The notes under the pieces: model-generated
What the model saw: only the letters and a program-made list of their open reading frames with translations
Told to the model about the DNA's origin: nothing
The model's database searches: none
Source of the DNA: Cymbidium sinense
Lineage: Eukaryota; Streptophyta; Magnoliopsida; Asparagales; Orchidaceae
Length of the DNA stretch: 64,000 bases
Assembly (NCBI GenBank): GCA_021442155.1
Contig: CM038216.1
Location: 158,085,983-158,149,982 of the forward strand
Reading direction: 5' to 3'
In this document: piece by piece, positions 32,211 to 46,564 of the stretch
How positions within the stretch are numbered: the stretch's first letter is position 1
Layout: every line of letters begins with the position of its first letter
Position numbers and translations under genes: made by a program

Positions 32211-34754
32211 AGCCCTCCAAATGAGACAAAATTTTCATTTGAAAGGGTTCTCCAACTCCCCATCCCTTGGCAGTCACCTTTGGCCTTTCTTGGACAAAGG
32301 ACCATTGATCCAACCTAACCGAAGGCTGTTGGGTTCAGCTTTTGGCCAAGAGAGCGTGAGTTCACCCATGGGAAACCATTGATCCACCTAAGGAGTGTAC
32401 ACCTCATGGCAGCCCATAACACTCCCTCAGCCTCTTATACTCATCCACCTAAGTAGTCCCCTGCCACCTTTGACCACATACTTCGGCCGGATGGCTACCA
32501 AAGGCTTAAAAAATCTCAACGTTGGTTCAGTTGGGGAGGAGAGTATACTTCTCCCCATCGATTCAAACTCAACAGAGAGCTTCCCTAGAGCATTCCACAC
32601 AGTCCCATACCCTCTCTCAAGCTTCTCATGCACCCTACCGCCGGCGATACCAGCACCCGATCAGACCCCAAAGCTCCATCCATCCAAACTCCTTAAACCT
32701 ACACCAAACTCAAATCAACTCTTCTCACACCTTCACCTCACCCCAACGATTCAAAATGAATCATTTTCTGAGCGATTTGACCACCATAAGACATCCCTAG
32801 AACAACTCTAGCGAGCTTTGCAGTGGCATTTGGTCCACAGATCTATCAGCAGGGAGGCAACTCGAGAACTTCTCAATAGGGCTTCGTCTCTTCAAGACAA
32901 AGCTATCTCTATCGGTGGACCACCGGTCTATAGCTCCAGTGAGGTAAAATTTCAACAACCACAGTCTTGGCTTCTAGGTGTTGGTACTTTTTGAAGTGGA
33001 TCGTGTTTTCGTGTAATTTCACTATAGGATCTCTTTAGATTTATTCATTGATCATTTTTAAGTCGATTTTGCCATCGAATGAGCTCCGGCGAGCTCGAAT
33101 CGAGAGGCGGAAGGCGGACGGTGTCCGACTTCCGGTGCTCGCAGGACGATGGATCACAAGTCGTCCGTTTTGCGTGATTAGAATTGAAGGAAATGATTAA
33201 TTGTGTTAGAAATCTCGATTTAATCCCTTCAAAATCACGGGGCTAATCTCGATCGTCCGATCTGGGTTGATTGGACGGTCGAGGCGAAATCACGTCCACC
33301 GCTGCATCAGACTTAAACCAATACCATAGCGCCACGTGGAAAGCATTGTCGCGTCAGCATCCACGTAGTGCTGATAGTTTAAAGGATTAATTAATGTTTA
33401 AAAATCTAATTAAATAACCAGAACTTCAAAAAATCTTAACAAATTGTATAAAAAATTAAAAAATTTAAATAACCCCATTTTGGAAAACTTAGATAGAGGA
33501 GAATTTAACAAAAATAAAATCCTCAATTAATATCTAATGAATAGTGCTCAATTAAGGTTTGAAGCTCAAGTTAATTACCTTAATTAAGACCAAATTATTT
33601 AGCTAATTAATTCCAAATTTGGTGGGATGATTCTTTGGAATGTCCTCTGCCTCCCATAATTTTCTTGTAAGTATTTGCGATATGGTTTGAAGATTTTAGA
33701 ATTTGAATCCTAATTGCCCTCTTTAATTAATTAAATGATTATTAAAATTGATGAACTGTAAAAATTAAATAATTAGTATTAATTAATCAATGTAAACAGT
33801 GGTATGATGAGATAAATAATTAGGATTCCTTTCCTAATTATATTTTCAAGTATACTTCCTTAAGATGGTTAATTAACGTGTTTAATAATTAATGAATAAT
33901 TAAAAAAATCAATGATAAAATAAAAATAAAAATAAAAATTTATTTAGGTAACTCAAATATAACCCATTAATCTCTTTATGTGTTTAATAGTATGAAGTCA
34001 TTAAATAAATTATGATTATCCCATTAGTGTGGGGAAATCATAAGAATATTTAATTTAAATATTTTCCTCATTTAATTTAATTAGCCCTTAAGCATGAGCC
34101 TAATTGTATTAGACTCATTTAGGTTCATTGCTAATTTTAGTTGCCCAAAGCATATCACTGAAGGCTCATGATCAAGTGGTTGATTAAATTAAAGAAGCTT
34201 GAGTAATGGTAATTAAAGTGATGTGATTAATGGCTTGAACCTAATCAACTCATAAAATATATTTAACTTCTTTCTTTAAACATGTCAAATAACAAACATG
34301 GGATGGGGTGAATCCTAAGTATTATTTCTCCTCATTAGGTTTTAACAACTTAAACATCAAAATTAAATCTTATAAAAGCTTTGGTTAGTGTTAATGAATG
34401 TTTATTTAGCTTGATTATCCTTAGGATTCAATGAAATTAAGTATGTTATGTAGTGATATTTAATTACTTCCTTTCAATTAATATAAATGTTCATGTCATT
34501 TATTTCATGTGTTCATGTTATAAAAAAATATTAAAAGAATATGATTGCATTTAAGTTGCATGAATTAGATAAATATTAATATATATTGTGGCTATTATCA
34601 CTAATAAATCTTAAATTATTTTTAAAATTATAGGTTAATAATAAATCAAATAGTGTAAAGTTTAAATTAATGTTTATTGTAAATACTTAATGAAGTTTCC
34701 ATTTAGTTGTAACTTTAAGCTAGTAATGGATTGTTTTATTTGTATGCTTTATGT

Positions 34755-35270
34755 GTATGTTTGTATGTATTTGAGTTAACAATATAGTCTGGATATTCCG
34801 GGAACACAAGGCTTTAAGTAGCCTCAAGGAAGTTTTGGATAATCTCACTTCCCTAGTTTAACAATAGCATGTACTTGCTTAATTTCATTTATGTGTATAC
34901 ATGTGCTTGAATATAGGATAAAACTTCTCTTTTCATGTCATTAAACTTTACGTGAATAAAATATTTTATTTAATATTTGAACAATTTTGTTTCTATGATT
35001 ATGTATATGTTTACATGTATTTGAATTGGTAAGTATATAGTATAGACATCCCAAGAACAGAAGACTTTAAGTAGTCCCAAGGAGGTCTTGGATAATCTTA
35101 CTTCTTTAGTTTAACAACGACATGTACTTGCTTAAATTTCTAATACATGTTTGCATATGCTTAGCTATGAGATAAAACCTCTCTTTTCTATTAAATTTAT
35201 GCATTAGCATTTATCAAGTGTGCAAAATATGGGTATATTGAATGTATATATGTTAAATCAAGTATTAAGA
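34755..35270 (+). repeat. ~258-bp tandem duplication inside LTR0
   Basis: Two copies share 'ggctttaagtagcctcaagg'-type sequence followed by 'ttggataatct.acttc' and 'catgtacttgctt', near 34810 and 35065. A related single motif lies in the 3' LTR near 61770. Confidence 0.7.
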
Positions 35271-36125
35271 GGGCTAAAGATGAAAGAATATGAATGTTAT
35301 TGGTAATGAAAGAAAGTAGTGGAATATTACTCATATGATGGTGACTTAATTTCTTTAATCACAAGATGTCTTTCATGTTTCAATAAGATTCCTTAAAACT
35401 AATCTAAATTTAGGCTCAATAAAAGAAAATTCATAAGTGGTTCACTAAGAGGACCAAAGCTATAAGAACTTACCTTTAGAAAATAACATAGAATAAAGAT
35501 GAAGGGGCCAATACTTTTTCTTCTCTTTATAATAGTTAAACGCTAAGTAGGTATTAAATAAAATGAGAACATGCAAATTAAAATCAATTAATCTACTAAA
35601 AGACTTGAAGTAAAATCATCCCTATCGATTAATTTAAATAATTCTAAAACTTTAGAAAATCATACTTCTGAAGCTTAACCAAGACATACCACACTAAAGC
35701 CTTAGCACCCACATTAGAATGCTAAGTCGCCAATTCTAGTATTAAGTTAGGTCGATGTATGTTACAGTGATGTGTTTTATTTAATGATGTAATATTTTAG
35801 ACTTGATGTTAGGATTATTTGTGCGTAGACTAGATGTTAGGTCGTTAGTAGCTTAATGATGTTTTATGCAAGGGATTGTGCTAAATGGGCCATTGTAATA
35901 ATAAATAAATATAAATATTCTTGTTTGTAGGTGCTTCCTATGCCCCTAAATATAATCCAATTAGGACATGTTGGCTTGGCTACCTAGGTGCAGCATGTTA
36001 ATTCCAAGTATATGAAATATAATTGCTTAACATGTATGTTTATTTAGCTAATATCTATTTTATAGGTGTAGTTAGACTTTATTTTTTGTTGTTAGACTTT
36101 ATTTTAGCATGTAGTTATATGGTAC

Positions 36126-36675
<550 letters not shown>

Positions 36676-36779
36676 AATGCTTATACATGATATTTAGAGT
36701 TTTAAAATATGAACATGTGAAACAAAAGGTATGCACATTTATAATGATTGTAAAAAATAAATAAATATTGCCACATAAT

Positions 36780-36960
36780 ATATTCAATTACATTAAATCT
36801 TAAAAATAATTAAGCTAAATAAAATTTCCTTAAGACAAACCAAAGTTCTTATAAGGTTTTATTTTGATATTTAAGTTGTTAAAACTTAAAGAGGAGAGAT
36901 GATACTTAGTATTTTTCTCATCCCAAGTTGGTTATTTTTTAACATGTAAGTTTGAAGACA
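36780..36960 (-). repeat. Inverted copy of LTR0 segment 34270-34450
   Basis: Read on the minus strand, 'ttttaacaacttaaatatca' and 'cttataagaactttggttt' match plus-strand LTR0 'ttttaacaacttaaacatca' and 'cttataaaagctttggtta' in order and spacing. This forms a large, widely spaced inverted repeat. Confidence 0.75.
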
Positions 36961-38349
36961 TATGGCCATGGTGTTATAATTCGCTTCCCATGCATTTATT
37001 TTTAGAAGGGTGGATAGACCCAATACTCCCAATATAGCCCATTGTGCAGGGATGATATCAGGAGATTATTAAAATAATATCAAACTTTTCATTGACTAAA
37101 GACACAAAAAGTTTAACTTAAAAATTAACTTAAAGCCTAAAACTAAAATCCAAATTGCAAATTCAATTGGGTAGGTACTTGAAGGCCTAAGCACACCTTT
37201 TTAGGCGAGTAGGTTGATAAACATATGGTCATGGTGTTTAAAAATATCACCAAAGTGCTCATTCTTAGATGAGTGGGTAGACCCAACACTCTTCATGTAG
37301 CCACTTACACTGGGACGATGGCCTCTTGCTGCTAAAATTTTGTCAAGATATAAACTTATAAGAACATTCATATTGAACGAAGTAAGAAGACATTTGAAAT
37401 CCAAGCTGAAATGGAATAATGACATTGAAATAAATGTGAAATAGAAGTTTTAAATGAGTGTGATTTGTAAGAATTAAGGTTAAATGAACTTTAATAAGAC
37501 ACACAAAACAAGATCAAATCATAGCTCTAAGCATCAAATGAGTATTTGAAATTATAATAAGCATCACATTTATTGATACAAGTATGGAAGCTTAGAATCG
37601 TACAATTGATTTGAATTCTAATTTTTAATTAAGGATAGAATTGAAATTGAAATTGTGTGAAGTTAGACAAGATTTAATAATTCATCCACAAGCAAAGATA
37701 TGACTTAGCTAATCATCAATGAGTGCAAATGCAGCCCCTCAAAGAGCATTTGGATCTTACATTTGAATTTAGAATTGAAGCTTAAGGGAGTTACAATGTA
37801 TGTAAATGCTCATCTTCAAGCTAGAATAAGAGGCAAATGAATTTTATATGAGACCTACAATGAAACTAACTAGCTTGTCGATGAGCATAAGCAAGGCTTC
37901 TTGATGAACGATTTGACTATGTTACACCCTACTTCAAGAAAATGATAAAAAAAATTAAATGAACTTATAATTACTTTGCAAGCTCATTAACCAACATGAT
38001 TGAATAATAAGCAATATCCAATATTTTGAATTGTGAATATGAAACTAAAGCAAATGCCATCGAATCTACATCACAAATTTAAGAGTAGATGACAAGTGTT
38101 AATAATTTAAGTAAATCTCTAGTTTGAATTACAAAGTAACTTTCTATTTGATTCAGATGAATTCTGATTTATGCAAACACCTGAAAGAGATAAACTCTCT
38201 CATGAATGATGAGATAATTCTATTCAATTTGAGCACTTCAAAACTCATGCTATCAAGTCTAAAAAACTCGCATATGCCCCGACATATAAATCAAAAGCCT
38301 AAATTTATTGTTTAAGAATGCCACACAGGTTGATTCTCAATTGGGCCTT
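36961..38349. other. Unclassified sequence with one internal duplication
   Basis: Two similar segments, near 36955-37070 and 37215-37330, share 'catatgg.catggtgtt', 'tggatagaccca' and a CTGGGACGATGG-like end. The rest shows no coding or repeat match. It separates LTR0 from LTR1. Confidence 0.45.
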
Positions 38350-39749
38350 TGTTGACCTCATTTTTAGAATGAGCTCTCAACACTTCCTTCTTAGGCATAG
38401 GACCTCTCTTAGAATTTAAGAGTTCCTTAATCTTAAGACACATCTAGTGATTAGGTGGACACTCTCACCTAGCCCTAGAAGACTTAGAAGAGTTAGCCAT
38501 AGGAGTAAGTTATGCCTTAGGGGTGTTAGGAAAAATCTCCTTCTCTTTAGTTTAAATCATTCCTCACTTCCTTCTTTCAAGTCAAACTCAAAATCAATTA
38601 TATTTGATTTTCTCCAAAATCAAATCAATTCCATGATTCAATTCCATGATTGAAATCCATGATTGAAAGCTATGATTGAAACCCATGACCAAAATCCATC
38701 AAAAATTCTTAAGTTCAAATTTTCTAAGTCCTTAACCCTTTCTTAAGGACTTAGCCAAAATTATGATCAAAATCTTTTCAAACCTTTGAGATTTTCTCAT
38801 ACCTCATTTATATTCTCATTTATATTCACATATATAAATGAAATATAAATTTAAACCCATCAAATCAAATTCAAAATTCCAAATCAATTTATGAAACTTT
38901 TCTTAAGTCCCTTTAATTTTTCATTAAAGGACTTAGCCAAAATCAACTCTATACCTTGATCAAATCACTTCAAATCATTGGGATTTTCTCAAAACTTATT
39001 TATACTCTCATTTATTTTCACATATATAAATGAAATATAAATATAAATCAATCAAATCAAAAAAAATTAAATTCCAAATTTAAATGCTTGAAATTCCTTA
39101 AATTTAATTTTCATTAATGGATTTAACCTAAACTTTGATCAAATTATTTCAAATTCATGAGATTTTCTCAAAACTTATTTGTATTCTCATTTATATTCTC
39201 ATATATAAATGAAATATAAATATACATCAATCAAATCCAATTCAAAAAAATTAAATTTCAAATTTAAAATTCTCTTAAATCCTTTAAATTCCCTTTAATG
39301 GATTTAACCTAAATCATGATTAAACTCTTTCAAATTCTTGAAATTTTCTCATGATCAATTTATATTCTCATTTATATTCACATATATAAATGAAATATAA
39401 ATTCAAACAATCAAAATCAACTCCAAAAGTCAAACTCAAATAAATCAAAATCAAATCTAAGCTTTCCAAGTCAAAATATGAACTTAGAAAATCACTTCAA
39501 ATCAAGCCAAACTCTTGATTTTCTCTCATGGTTCAATCAATCCTACAATCATGAGCTCATATATAAATCCAAACCTCAATCAAACAATCAAAACCCAATA
39601 CAAAAATCAAACCCAAGTCCTTCATATTCTTCCTTTGAATATGAAATTTTCAAATGGATCAAAATCCATTTGACTTCAAATCACTTGTAAATGGATTTAT
39701 ATTTCAATCATAAGTCCATATACAAGATCAATCAACTTCAAATCAAGCT

Positions 39750-40500
39750 TTGACCAAGTTATTTGACCCACTTAGGCTCACTTGACCCAAAGTGACCTAA
39801 AGTACCCTTATGAGCCAACTTTTGATCCTAACCAAATTGGATTGAACCAAACTCATATTTACCTCTCATCATGATCAACAATCATCATGGGATGATCAAT
39901 CAATCAAATTGGGTCAAACCAAGTCAAACCTAAGGGTTGACCAAGTCAACACTTAACCTAAAATGAAATCTAACATAGCCAAAATCCACCATAGGCCAAA
40001 TTGATTGAAACCATTGATCTAAGTTCACTCATGACCTATGTTTGAACTTGACAAGCCAACATTTCCTAACCTAGCCCAATTGGCCCACTTGACAAGTTGA
40101 CCCATTTTGACCTAAAGGGCCAAAATATGTCAAAACTTGATCTAAGCCAAATTGATTGAAACCAATGGTCAAGTCCATCCAAATCACTTGTGAACTTGAC
40201 CAAAGCCTCAATTGGGCTAGACCCAACATGACCTGGGTCATGTTGAGCCAAAATTGAACTAACTCAAATTGATTGAAATAAAGATACCAATATGAAACCA
40301 AACCTACCCTCAACAAATCAACAGTCAAATGGGTCAAATGGTCAAAACCAAATCTATACCAAATTGAACCAAACCAAAGGCACCAAAATATTTCAAATGG
40401 TCATATGAACTTGACCCAACCCTTTTGACCCAATTTGACCTATTGGTCAACTGTTGACCCATTTTGACCTAAATGGGTCAACATGAGCCAAACCTATCAA
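39750..40500. promoter_or_regulatory. W-box-rich part of LTR1
   Basis: About 20 TTGAC(C/T) cores on both strands in 750 bp. The densest run is 40400-40490 (TTTGACCCAATTTGACC, then TTGACCCATTTTGACC). The homologous 3' LTR stretch 59950-60490 is equally rich. W-boxes bind WRKY factors, so stress-responsive transcription is a reasonable idea but untested. Confidence 0.55.
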
Positions 40501-43500
40501 ATGGATTCCAAATCCATGAAACTTGGCCAACCTATTTTCAACATACCAAACATACCCAAATTTAAAAAATAGCAAAATGATCATTTTACCCCTATGCCAT
40601 AGAACAAATTTTGGCCTAGCCCGTGGGTACTTTGGTCATACACCCATCATAATCACTTGAGGCTCTCCTAAAAGCTCATGGGGACATAGTGATGAGTGGT
40701 GAACCCAACCCAATGGGTTTGGGTTAACCCATTTGTCCCATGGACCAAACCCGACCACCTATGGAAAAATTCAATTGTCAAACTCCACTTAAGCTCAATT
40801 TGATGCACATGGGAGTTAGCATTCCACTCCTCTAGCCAAACAACCCATCCCATGGTGTCAATTGGATCAAAATGACATCCTCATTGTCACCATCATATTC
40901 ATGGGAGATATACTCCCCTAATCCATTGAAATTTTCATTACTTGATCGATAGGAAAGAGACAGAACATCGAGCTTTCCCAAGGTCCCAGAGGATTTGAAT
41001 TTCTTCTTCGATTTTGCACAGTGCAAAATAGGGGAGGTCCATTGAATTCCAAACTTCCTATACACTTGATCTTAACCTAATTCCTTCTACAATCATCATC
41101 CAAGGACCAATTCAAGCATGTCCAAGCTTCCAATTAAGTTCCCACAGCAAGGAAGAACTCAATTTAATCAAAGCCCCAAGGATAATCAAGAGGAGTTGGT
41201 CCACCCATTCATCCACTCAACCTCAAGAGGAACTCAATAGGGATTCACCAGACAAAGCTCTATCCTCGAGCGGTGATCACCTCCTAAGGTTAGTGATTTT
41301 GACCACTTAGATTTAAGGTGTTGGTCCTTTGTGAAAGAATTTTCATGCATGTGAAATCCACCGCTGGATTGGCCCTCTAGTCCTTTAGATGGTGTGGGTT
41401 GAGTTTTGAATGAATCTATAAGATCTGCTGATCTCCCTTGATCGTGAACGTCACATTCATCCTCAAAAAGAACATCATCCATCCATTCACATTTTAGATG
41501 GACTAAGATTATTGCACATTTTAGAAATTATTCTTTTAAAATCAAGGGGATGTGATCTTTGATCGACGATAAGGATAAACATGCACGCCTTTAATTTGAT
41601 AACTTAAGTAAAGGGCTCACCACGTGATGCATGTAAAGCGCACTGACCGCCATCGCCACACGTCGCATCGTGAGCCAGAGGTTAATTAGGGTTTAATAAA
41701 ATGCTTAATTAATTCATAAATCACTTAGAGAACTTTAGGAAATCATAAATCTTTTAACAAAAATAAAAAATATATAAGGAAAAATGCTATGGATAGACAA
41801 TTTCATCTAAAATATTTTAAAAATATTTTCAATGTATTTTGAATTCCTTTTCTAATTTGTTTCTTTGGGGAATATTAATTAGTTCATTCTAATTCACCAA
41901 TTGATCTCAAATTTCTAGATTTGGTTGACCTCTAATTTTATTGAGATTTATTGAGGCCTTAATTTCATTCGTTAATTATCGCCGTCATGTAATTAAGGGT
42001 AATTAAGGTTTGATTAGTGGATTTACCCTTTGATTAAGCTTGATTAAGGTTAGATCCAGTGAGTAGAGGGTTTTATGGAATAATTTTGGGGCATTTGCCT
42101 ACCCCCCCCCCCTTTTCTTTCCTTAATCTCTTCTTAATTAAGGGTTAATTAATTACCCCTTTAAACATATTCTCAAAAATTCTAAAATTTCCAAACTTAA
42201 TCTACCTTGGGTAGATGCTTAGGTGTTTAATAGCCTAAGTCTAATTAAGAAAATTAAAACCCCTTTCATAAGTGTGAAGGGGTGTTTTAAAAGTACTTAA
42301 GCTAAACCCCTTAGCTTAATTAACTTTAATTATGAGCCAAATTGCATTAGGCCTTTTCTTATTAGGCATTGCAAATTTAAATACCTTGGGTTTTATGTCT
42401 CATCATGTCTCATAATTACTTAGTTAATTTTTCTAAGGTGGTGTAGGTAAGGGTTAATTAAGTCATTTAAGTCATACCCTAACCTAATCAATGTTTAAAA
42501 TTGATTTAATTATCTGAAAATTAAACAAAAAAAAAATCTAAAACACATGTGGGAATGGGTTAGGAATAACAAACTCATCTCACCCTTTTAAAATTAAATC
42601 AAACTTCAAATTAAACAAAATTTTTTTTGAAATTCACTTTAATTTATTCTAAATTTTCTTATTCCATAAGAATGTCTTTAGGATTTAACTGAAGTGAGTT
42701 TGTTTACATGCTTTCATTACTTTATATCTTTCTCTATATGTTAAGTTGTATGTCATGTGATTCATGCATTCATAATTTCATGTTTCAAAATTTTTAAATG
42801 AAATTATTTACTTTATGTCAAATGTGCATGTGTTGACTAAAGTAAGATATGAGCGGCTATTATCACTACTAAACCCAAAGTATTTTCAAAACCTATAAAT
42901 GAAACATCAAATCTGAAAGTTTTCTATTCATATCTTAATTATTAACTTGTATGTGATAATTATAAAGTCATGTTTAGTGTAGCCTTTCCTTTCTTTCTTA
43001 TGTTAGCATAGCTTTGAATAGGGGTTAGTAAGATGAAGGGTTCATTTTAAAAGAATCCAGCACTTGCTTAATTCCAAATCTCATTCATCTCTATGCACTC
43101 ACTTAAGAAGAATTGCTTATACTTGCATGAATAAATTGCATAAACAAAAATGAAATTATTAAACAACTTTTGCATATTCTTTTTCCATTTTATTTCTTTT
43201 ATGTGCATGTTAGTTCTAAAGAAAAGTGGCATATTAGACAACCCAGATTGGCTTTTAAAATTCTAGGGTCTTGTACCTTACACCTCTTAACAATGACTAT
43301 AATTCCTTATATGCCTTTCTTACTTTCATGCATGTATGTAAAATTTTGGATAAGGAAAACCTTTTCTACTTAAGAAAATCATGCATACTAAACTTCTAAA
43401 TTTTCTTGAAAGGATTACTTAGCATGCATCATAAAGTGTGTTAATTACTCTCATTTACATGTATAAATATGCTTAGGGTCCATCCATATGCATGTTATAT

Positions 43501-44456
43501 ATGTTGTGAAAGAATTGAAGTAATATATGTTATGTGAATTTTGATTCATTTTATTTAATCTTAAAATGCATTTTTTTTTGAATAGGTTTGTTTAAAGTTT
43601 GTCTAAACATAGGATTGATTAAAAGATGTAATCAAAACATTCACCTAAATCAAATTAAAATGTGAACATACCTTAGAAATTACTTAAGGATTAGGAAAAA
43701 AAGAGATGTTCCCTTCTCTTACTCTCTCTTTATAATTTAGTAATTAATTGTAGGTTTCACTTAAACCAAATTAAAACATGAAATAAAAATAAATAAAAAT
43801 ACTTAAACAACTTAAATGAAACCCTCCTCTAAGTTGAATATGTCTTTCACACTTAGAAAATTCAAACCTAAAGTCCTAAGCTAAGCATACCATACAAACG
43901 TTCAAAGCACACATATTAGTCTAAGTCACCACTTCTATTTTAGCTTAAATGGTATTTTGATGTTTTATTTTATGATGAATATTTAGATTGATGTTAGGGT
44001 GTATGCTCATAGAATGAATGGTATGCTTAGTCTAACTATTCTTTTTGTGGATTGCTAAAGGGGAACTATCATAAATAAAAATATAAATGCTTCTTGCTTG
44101 TGTGTGCTTATACCCCTTTGCATAATCCAGTGGACTTAGTCACCCATGGGTGATAAGTCCAATATACATGCTTTTTGTGGGATTTTGACTAACCTTTATT
44201 TTGTGTTAGATTTCCTTTTCCTTTTCATATGTAAAATTTGTATATTTAGATTTTGGAATGATTTGTTATGGGGGATTAGGATGAGCATTGGTCATAAGAT
44301 CCTATCTTATGCACCATGTGAAGCCTTGGAGCATCCACCTTCCAACCATCCAAAGGAAGATCTAAAGAAGAAAAGAAAGAATAATAAAGCTTGAAGACCC
44401 CCATGACAATGAATTCCTTTGCTTAAATTGTAATTTAATTCATTTGTAATCCGGAT

Positions 44457-44463
44457 TATATAA
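44457..44463 (+). promoter_or_regulatory. Candidate TATA box of LTR1
   Basis: GGATTATATAAGGGTAGAG contains TATATAA. The homologous 3' LTR position (near 63048) reads GGGTTGTATAGGGG, so the box has decayed in that copy. Transcription would start some 30 bp downstream, leaving a U3 of about 6.1 kb. Confidence 0.5.
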
Positions 44464-45400
44464 GGGTAGAGCTTGGCTACCCACATTTGATATTTTCGGG
44501 TTTGTGCAGTGGTGCCCGACCACAAATGGCCATTTATTCTTTTTGTGATTAGCTTTATAAATTGTTTGATGATTTGTTTAGCTTTTGCATTAAGTTGCAT
44601 GTTATTTCTAGTTTCTTCCTTACTTTATGTATGGCCTGGATGCGGATTAGGCTCTTTAGGAAAAAATAAATCTTTTACCCAACTTAATAATTCAAATTAA
44701 AATTAAACAACTCATAACCTCAACTAAAACTTAGGTTTAAAATCAAGATAAAAGAATTAACAACCCTTTAGCTGGATGAGCATTTTCTTTATAATATCAT
44801 GCACAAATGCATCTTATTTTACTCTTGATTGGAGGGATTCCATCTTTGTCAGAGAACCCAACTTGACCTTTGAAGGCACGTGGTGGAAACTGACCTCCTA
44901 CATTCTCATTGATTTTGGCCAATAATTTGATTTCTCATGCATTAGTCATAAAAATTCTATTAGCTTGAGTCAAAATGGTTGACAAAAAATAAATATAAAA
45001 TAAAATTTGAATTGCATTAAATTTAGGTCATTTGAAGCATGTCCTTTTACATGATCTAATCTCTTTAGGGAGTGAGTTTAAGGACTTAGTCTCTTTCTAA
45101 ATAATAATCGCCCAACTATCTTGCATAAGCATAAAGACTTGCTACATATATTTAAAATCATAGGAGGAGTTAGGTGGTCACCCCCTTGTAAGTTGTTGTC
45201 GTGTTTTGTCCTCAGGAGGCAAACCAATTACCCATTTTGCCTTAGATTTAGGTTGCGCCCTCACCAAGCTCCCTAGATTTAGTTGAGGTTGCTATTTTGT
45301 GGGCCATAAGCATAATTCCTCATCTCTTGGGCATTTTCTTAATCTTGTGTTAAGAAATCTTAAGTCCTAAAATTCTAATGAAAAATGCAACTCAAACAAA

Positions 45401-46560
45401 CTAAATTAATTTCTAAAATGTACAACCCTATTTTAGGATAGTTTGAGATGATCGTTAGGCTTCCTAGCATCATGAGTATCTCCCATTTATTCCCATTTTG
45501 GCTTCGATAATAACTCCCTCTTTTGATCAATCCCATTTGATCTTCAAAATACAAACCAATCGATTGATAGTCCTTCCTATTGAAATCTTCAAAGATAATG
45601 ATCATTTACCTTAATCGAGAGTTTTCCTAAATGATCCCGTCCTTTAGGATGTAATTAACTATGTGGGCTTGCCCCTGTAGGGAACTTAATGAACTTGATT
45701 TAAAATAAATCCAGCTTTACTTTTTCATGTAAAGTAGGGGAAGAATCTCTGATATATATGTAGACCAATCATCCTTAGGAGTCCTTATTGAAGTGATTGC
45801 TTTCATTAAAGGGTAGTGACTTCTATCTTTCGAGATAGTATACTATACCTTGATGATGTACACGATCACCTGAATAAGTACATTTGCGGATCTGCATGGC
45901 ATCTTACAAAGATGAATTTTTCTAAGGGTTCCTCTTTCTTTTCTCCCCATAGATTTGAAAGGCGATTCCCTTATAAAAATTTTTAACCAACAAATTTTTT
46001 ATACACTCACTGGATGGTTCCTCTCCATCTTTAGTAAATGATCATTGTTGTATTGATAGGATTTGTACTTTGGTATGAATCCAAGACTATCCTTCTTCAT
46101 TGGCACTATTTTATTTCATTCTTGAGTTGAGTTAGCCAACATCTTTAGGTTTTAGGACGACATTCCTTGTTGGTCTTAAAACACTCGTTGGTTTCCCCCA
46201 ATGGGTAAAATGGAAATATCTAAAATAAAAAGAAACATCTTAAAGACTTCCTCCTCATCATGTTCGTGAAAAGGAAAGGTTCATCCTAAAAATAATCTTC
46301 CATAAAGAACTTTGCTTTTTCAAAAGCACCTTTTTCAAAAATGAATTTAATAAAATATTTTTCACAAAATTTCTTCACCTTCATTTAAAAATTCACATAA
46401 TTGTTACATGTAGGGATTTTCAAAAATAAAACTAATAACATTTAAAAAAAACACAAATGAACATCTTCTTTCAAGTCACTTTGATGAAAATTTCATTTTC
46501 AAAATAAAATAAACAACCATTGTTTTCTAAAATCACAATCATAATCATAAAACTCTTTCA
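45401..46560. other. Leader or LTR continuation, noncoding
   Basis: No coding sequence seen. Several isolated hairpins occur: TCCTAAA...TTTAGGA at about 45625-45649, AGCTTTAC...GTAAAGT at about 45712-45735 and ACTATCTCGAAAGATAGA-type palindrome near 45815-45831. They may be the decayed start of the array that follows. Confidence 0.45.
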
Positions 46561-46564
46561 TAAG

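Larger units (their letters stand above)
30778..36125 (+). mobile_element. Tat-type Gypsy LTR copy (LTR0), truncated
   Basis: Starts TGTTGACCTGACTTTTGG, matching the start of LTR1 at 38350. Collinear similarity to 38350-44200 includes the W-box-rich part (31260-32250), the exon-like stretch at 32800-33000 ('gttggtactttttgaag') and the segment at 35690-35960 that matches 43888-44130 ('aaatataaat..tcttg...tgtgcttatacccc'). Similarity fades at about 36125, before the promoter region of LTR1. It inserted into the Copia RT; the 5 bases before it are TGGCT, whose partner was not found. It contains no coding sequence. Confidence 0.75.
38350..45400 (+). mobile_element. 5' LTR of the large Tat-type element (LTR1), at least 7 kb
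   Basis: Begins TGTTGACCTCATTTTTAG, as LTR0 does. From about 39958 it matches the 3' copy starting at 59884, and the match runs to the window end (45396 pairs with 63999). It holds a W-box-rich stretch (39750-40500), a ~1.65-kb stretch (about 41560-43205) absent from the 3' copy, and a TATA box at 44457. The true 3' end of the LTR is unknown because the partner leaves the window; part of 45400-48800 may also be LTR. Confidence 0.82.

Noticed and set aside
31784..32811. Open frames in the LTR0 sequence (also 60124-60668)
   Set aside because: Composition follows the degenerate 'tttgaccca' repeat; the frames are not kept in the other LTR copies.
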